Below, one piece after another: positions 52,300 through 54,294 of a DNA stretch of 54,294 nucleotides. Each line of letters starts with the position of its first letter. The stretch's first letter is position 1. The translations under genes were made by a program, and so were the position numbers. The stretch covers positions 8,664,656-8,718,949 of the forward strand of contig NC_049981.1 in the NCBI RefSeq assembly GCF_000003815.2. Direction: 5' to 3'. Source of the DNA: Branchiostoma floridae (lineage: Eukaryota; Chordata; Leptocardii; Amphioxiformes; Branchiostomatidae). A model generated the notes under the pieces. That model saw only the letters and a list, made by a program, of their open reading frames with translations. It had not been told where the DNA came from and did no database searches.

Positions 52300-53865
52300 A
52301 GTTATACTGGTGACATACATACAGACCCACACCATAGCCACTGCACGATGGCACAACTGAAAACATAACCATCTTGGCAAAGGTGAAAAAGAGAAGAGAA
52401 TGAAAGAAAATTGCCAAAAAAAAAATAAAAATAGCCAAACACAGAGATGCAAGGAGATTTTCTCAACCTACTTGACTCGTCAGCCACCAGCGCGCCTGCA
52501 CCAGACGTGGCGACATCCTAGATGATCTTCGTTCGAGATGCAACGCCGAGAGAGACTTGATCATGTTTACACGAGTGTTTACTTGAGCTGCATTTCTTAG
52601 AATGTTTGCTTTCGTAACCTACATAAGGCTAGCTAATGTCCTCAAAATCAGGTCTTACCCTAAAATGCAGGGGATTTATAAACATTCTTCATTAATTATG
52701 CAAATAAGCACCTTTGTGATGTATAGTGATGCCCCGAAATTCGAGCTGGGGGCTTTATTACTGGGCGAGTTCGCGAACGTATTAATAATCCCTAGAAGGC
52801 CATTTTCCATACGTTTCAATTTTTTCATGTCACAGGAAAATTCACTATTAAACCGATAGTTCTACTTACTGACAGAATGTGGGGATGTTCCGACAATGAT
52901 ATTCATTTGTTGTGAGGTTTTAATATTGGGGTTTTAATCTTTTGAGGGTGTTTTCTGGTGTTAAAGATTGCACATGTTCATGTTAGAAATGAACACTTCC
53001 TTCCTAGTACAAAACCCGTGAGGCTAACAAAGCCATTGATTTGTTGCATGCAAAAACACCGAGCTCGCCTGTAAAGTAGCTGATTTCCCTCAGGTGATGA
53101 GTGCTTTTGATGTGCCATTTTCGAGTGATTTATACACCGCGAGCTCTACGCTACATTGTGTAATCTTAACATGGTGGAAAACTAAGAACACAATAATTCA
53201 AATTAAAACAAAAAATTAATAAAAAGTCTTATGGTGTATGACAAACCTCAAAAAACTACTTTTCATTACATGGGTAATACATTCTTGTCACTTGGACGTG
53301 TGAAAAGCGACGCATTGCTCCCTCTTCTCAAAATCTTTCATCTGTAGACATAAAAAAGGCATCTCGGCCTTCTTAGAAAAGAAATGGGAATTTCCGCAAT
53401 TTGTTCTGTTGGGAAATCATTCACTTTCTTCTTTTGTAAACCCGTGTTCCCATCAAATCTAATGGTACATTAGCGAGTCCCTGCGGCCATGCATTATCTA
53501 GAAGAGCCTTCTTCCTTCGGCAAGTCAAGCAATAAAAAGTATCCTTTGGGAGAAATAGTTGTGTTTTTTTTAGTACGAGTGAATACAATGCGTCGAAATG
53601 ACTCATGTTTGTATGTCGGTAGGCATCTTCGGGCATGAGAAGTGATGTTCCACCGGCAAAAATCCCCATTGGAGTCTGGAAAAATATTCAAAATATCTTA
53701 TATATAACAGCAGTCAGAACGTGAATACTTCGGTTCATTTTATTCCACTTGAATGAATTGACTTAGAATTGTAAATCGTAGACCGCTGGAACACATTCCT
53801 AGCAACCTGATCGGAGTCCTGTCTCCTATTGGGCTCCCTACCGTCGCTGATTCCGCCTGATTGCT
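52300..53865. other. No gene seen; one octamer-type monomer
   Basis: 52680-52720 carries attaattatgcaaataagca as in the dispersed repeats. Short ORFs elsewhere are unrecognised. Confidence 0.4.
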
Positions 53866-53869
53866 TTCT

Positions 53870-54294
53870 CCACTCGGCAAATGGAACCATCATATCTGTT
53901 CATGCTAGCGCTAGTGTGGAATGACCAGAGAACTCGTATATTAAAGCATCTGAAACATTTATGTTCCTGTGTCGCAAGCGATAAGGCAACACCGCTGCTT
54001 GGCAATCGGAATCAAGCTCCGCGGATCATTGAGTCTCAGCTTGGGCATGTTGTAACGGATTTCATTAGCCATCTCGAATGGTGAGGTAAAGCCGGCGGCC
54101 CCGTGTATGAGAGAGCTTAGCCGTAAGCCTCAAGCACCAAACCTCTGCCAACACACTTTCAAGCCAACACACTTCCCAGGTCGTACGAGGGGTGTGTCTA
54201 CTCTCCAAGCAGAGGTTAGGCTCCGGCTGTTTTTTAACGTTTTTTTTAGTCGTTTTTCTCGGGCTTTCTTTTTTGTCCTTTTTTGCCGGCCTGT
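53870..54294. other. Unassigned terminal stretch, T-rich at the end
   Basis: 53880-54084 is open on the plus strand (67 codons) but unrecognised. 54150-54180 contains a short near-repeat (gccaacacactttcaagcca / acacacttccc). The last 60 bases are T-run-rich with scattered GC. The window edge prevents judging whether it is part of a larger repeat. Confidence 0.35.

Overview
This is eukaryotic, almost certainly animal, non-coding DNA. I see no intact protein-coding gene, no ribosome-binding sites or operons, and no CRISPR array. What I do see are decayed LINE, Penelope-like, SINE and TIR elements, minisatellites and microsatellites, vertebrate/invertebrate-type splice and promoter motifs, and one assembly gap (105 N). 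The repertoire (CR1/Jockey-like, RTE and Tx1/L1-like LINEs, a Penelope-like element, tRNA- and 5S-rRNA-derived SINEs, and AT-rich dispersed repeats carrying ATTATGCAAAT) fits a deuterostome invertebrate. My best guess is a lancelet (Branchiostoma). That guess rests on the look of the repeats and not on a search.

Layout. 1-7 kb: mostly unique sequence with a CR1-like LINE 3' end (2213-2815) and a second 3'-UTR copy of it (5310-5670). 7-14 kb: a ~180-bp tandem repeat, a 29-bp minisatellite split by an 840-bp TA-flanked TIR transposon, an RTE 3' end with target-site duplication, and three tRNA-derived SINEs. 14-20 kb: an RTE RT scrap, a 337-bp TIR element with 10-bp duplications, and a possible small ATG exon. 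20-26 kb: a long hairpin-led dispersed repeat with (TG)n and three LINE coding remnants. 27.7-28.4 kb: a ~57-bp minisatellite with 228-bp higher-order structure. 32.1-34.8 kb: a Tx1/L1-like LINE on the minus strand, interrupted by another LINE. 35-43 kb: dispersed repeats and a weak ribosomal-protein-L2-like exon candidate. 43-47 kb: the gap, a long hairpin, a 5S-headed SINE, a tRNA-headed SINE sharing its tail, and a TTAA-type TIR element. 47.8-48.9 kb: an unidentified broken minus-strand reading frame and a TATA/CRE promoter-like block ending in a splice donor. 50.3-51.4 kb: an RTE element with exact duplications, itself split by a foldback Penelope-like insertion that carries hammerhead-like motifs. 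51.6-52.3 kb: degenerate ~150-bp tandem repeats.

The main story is nested transposition. Four insertions can be read to the base from their duplications or restored flanks. The SINEs also share one body behind two kinds of RNA promoter head. All alignments were done by eye.
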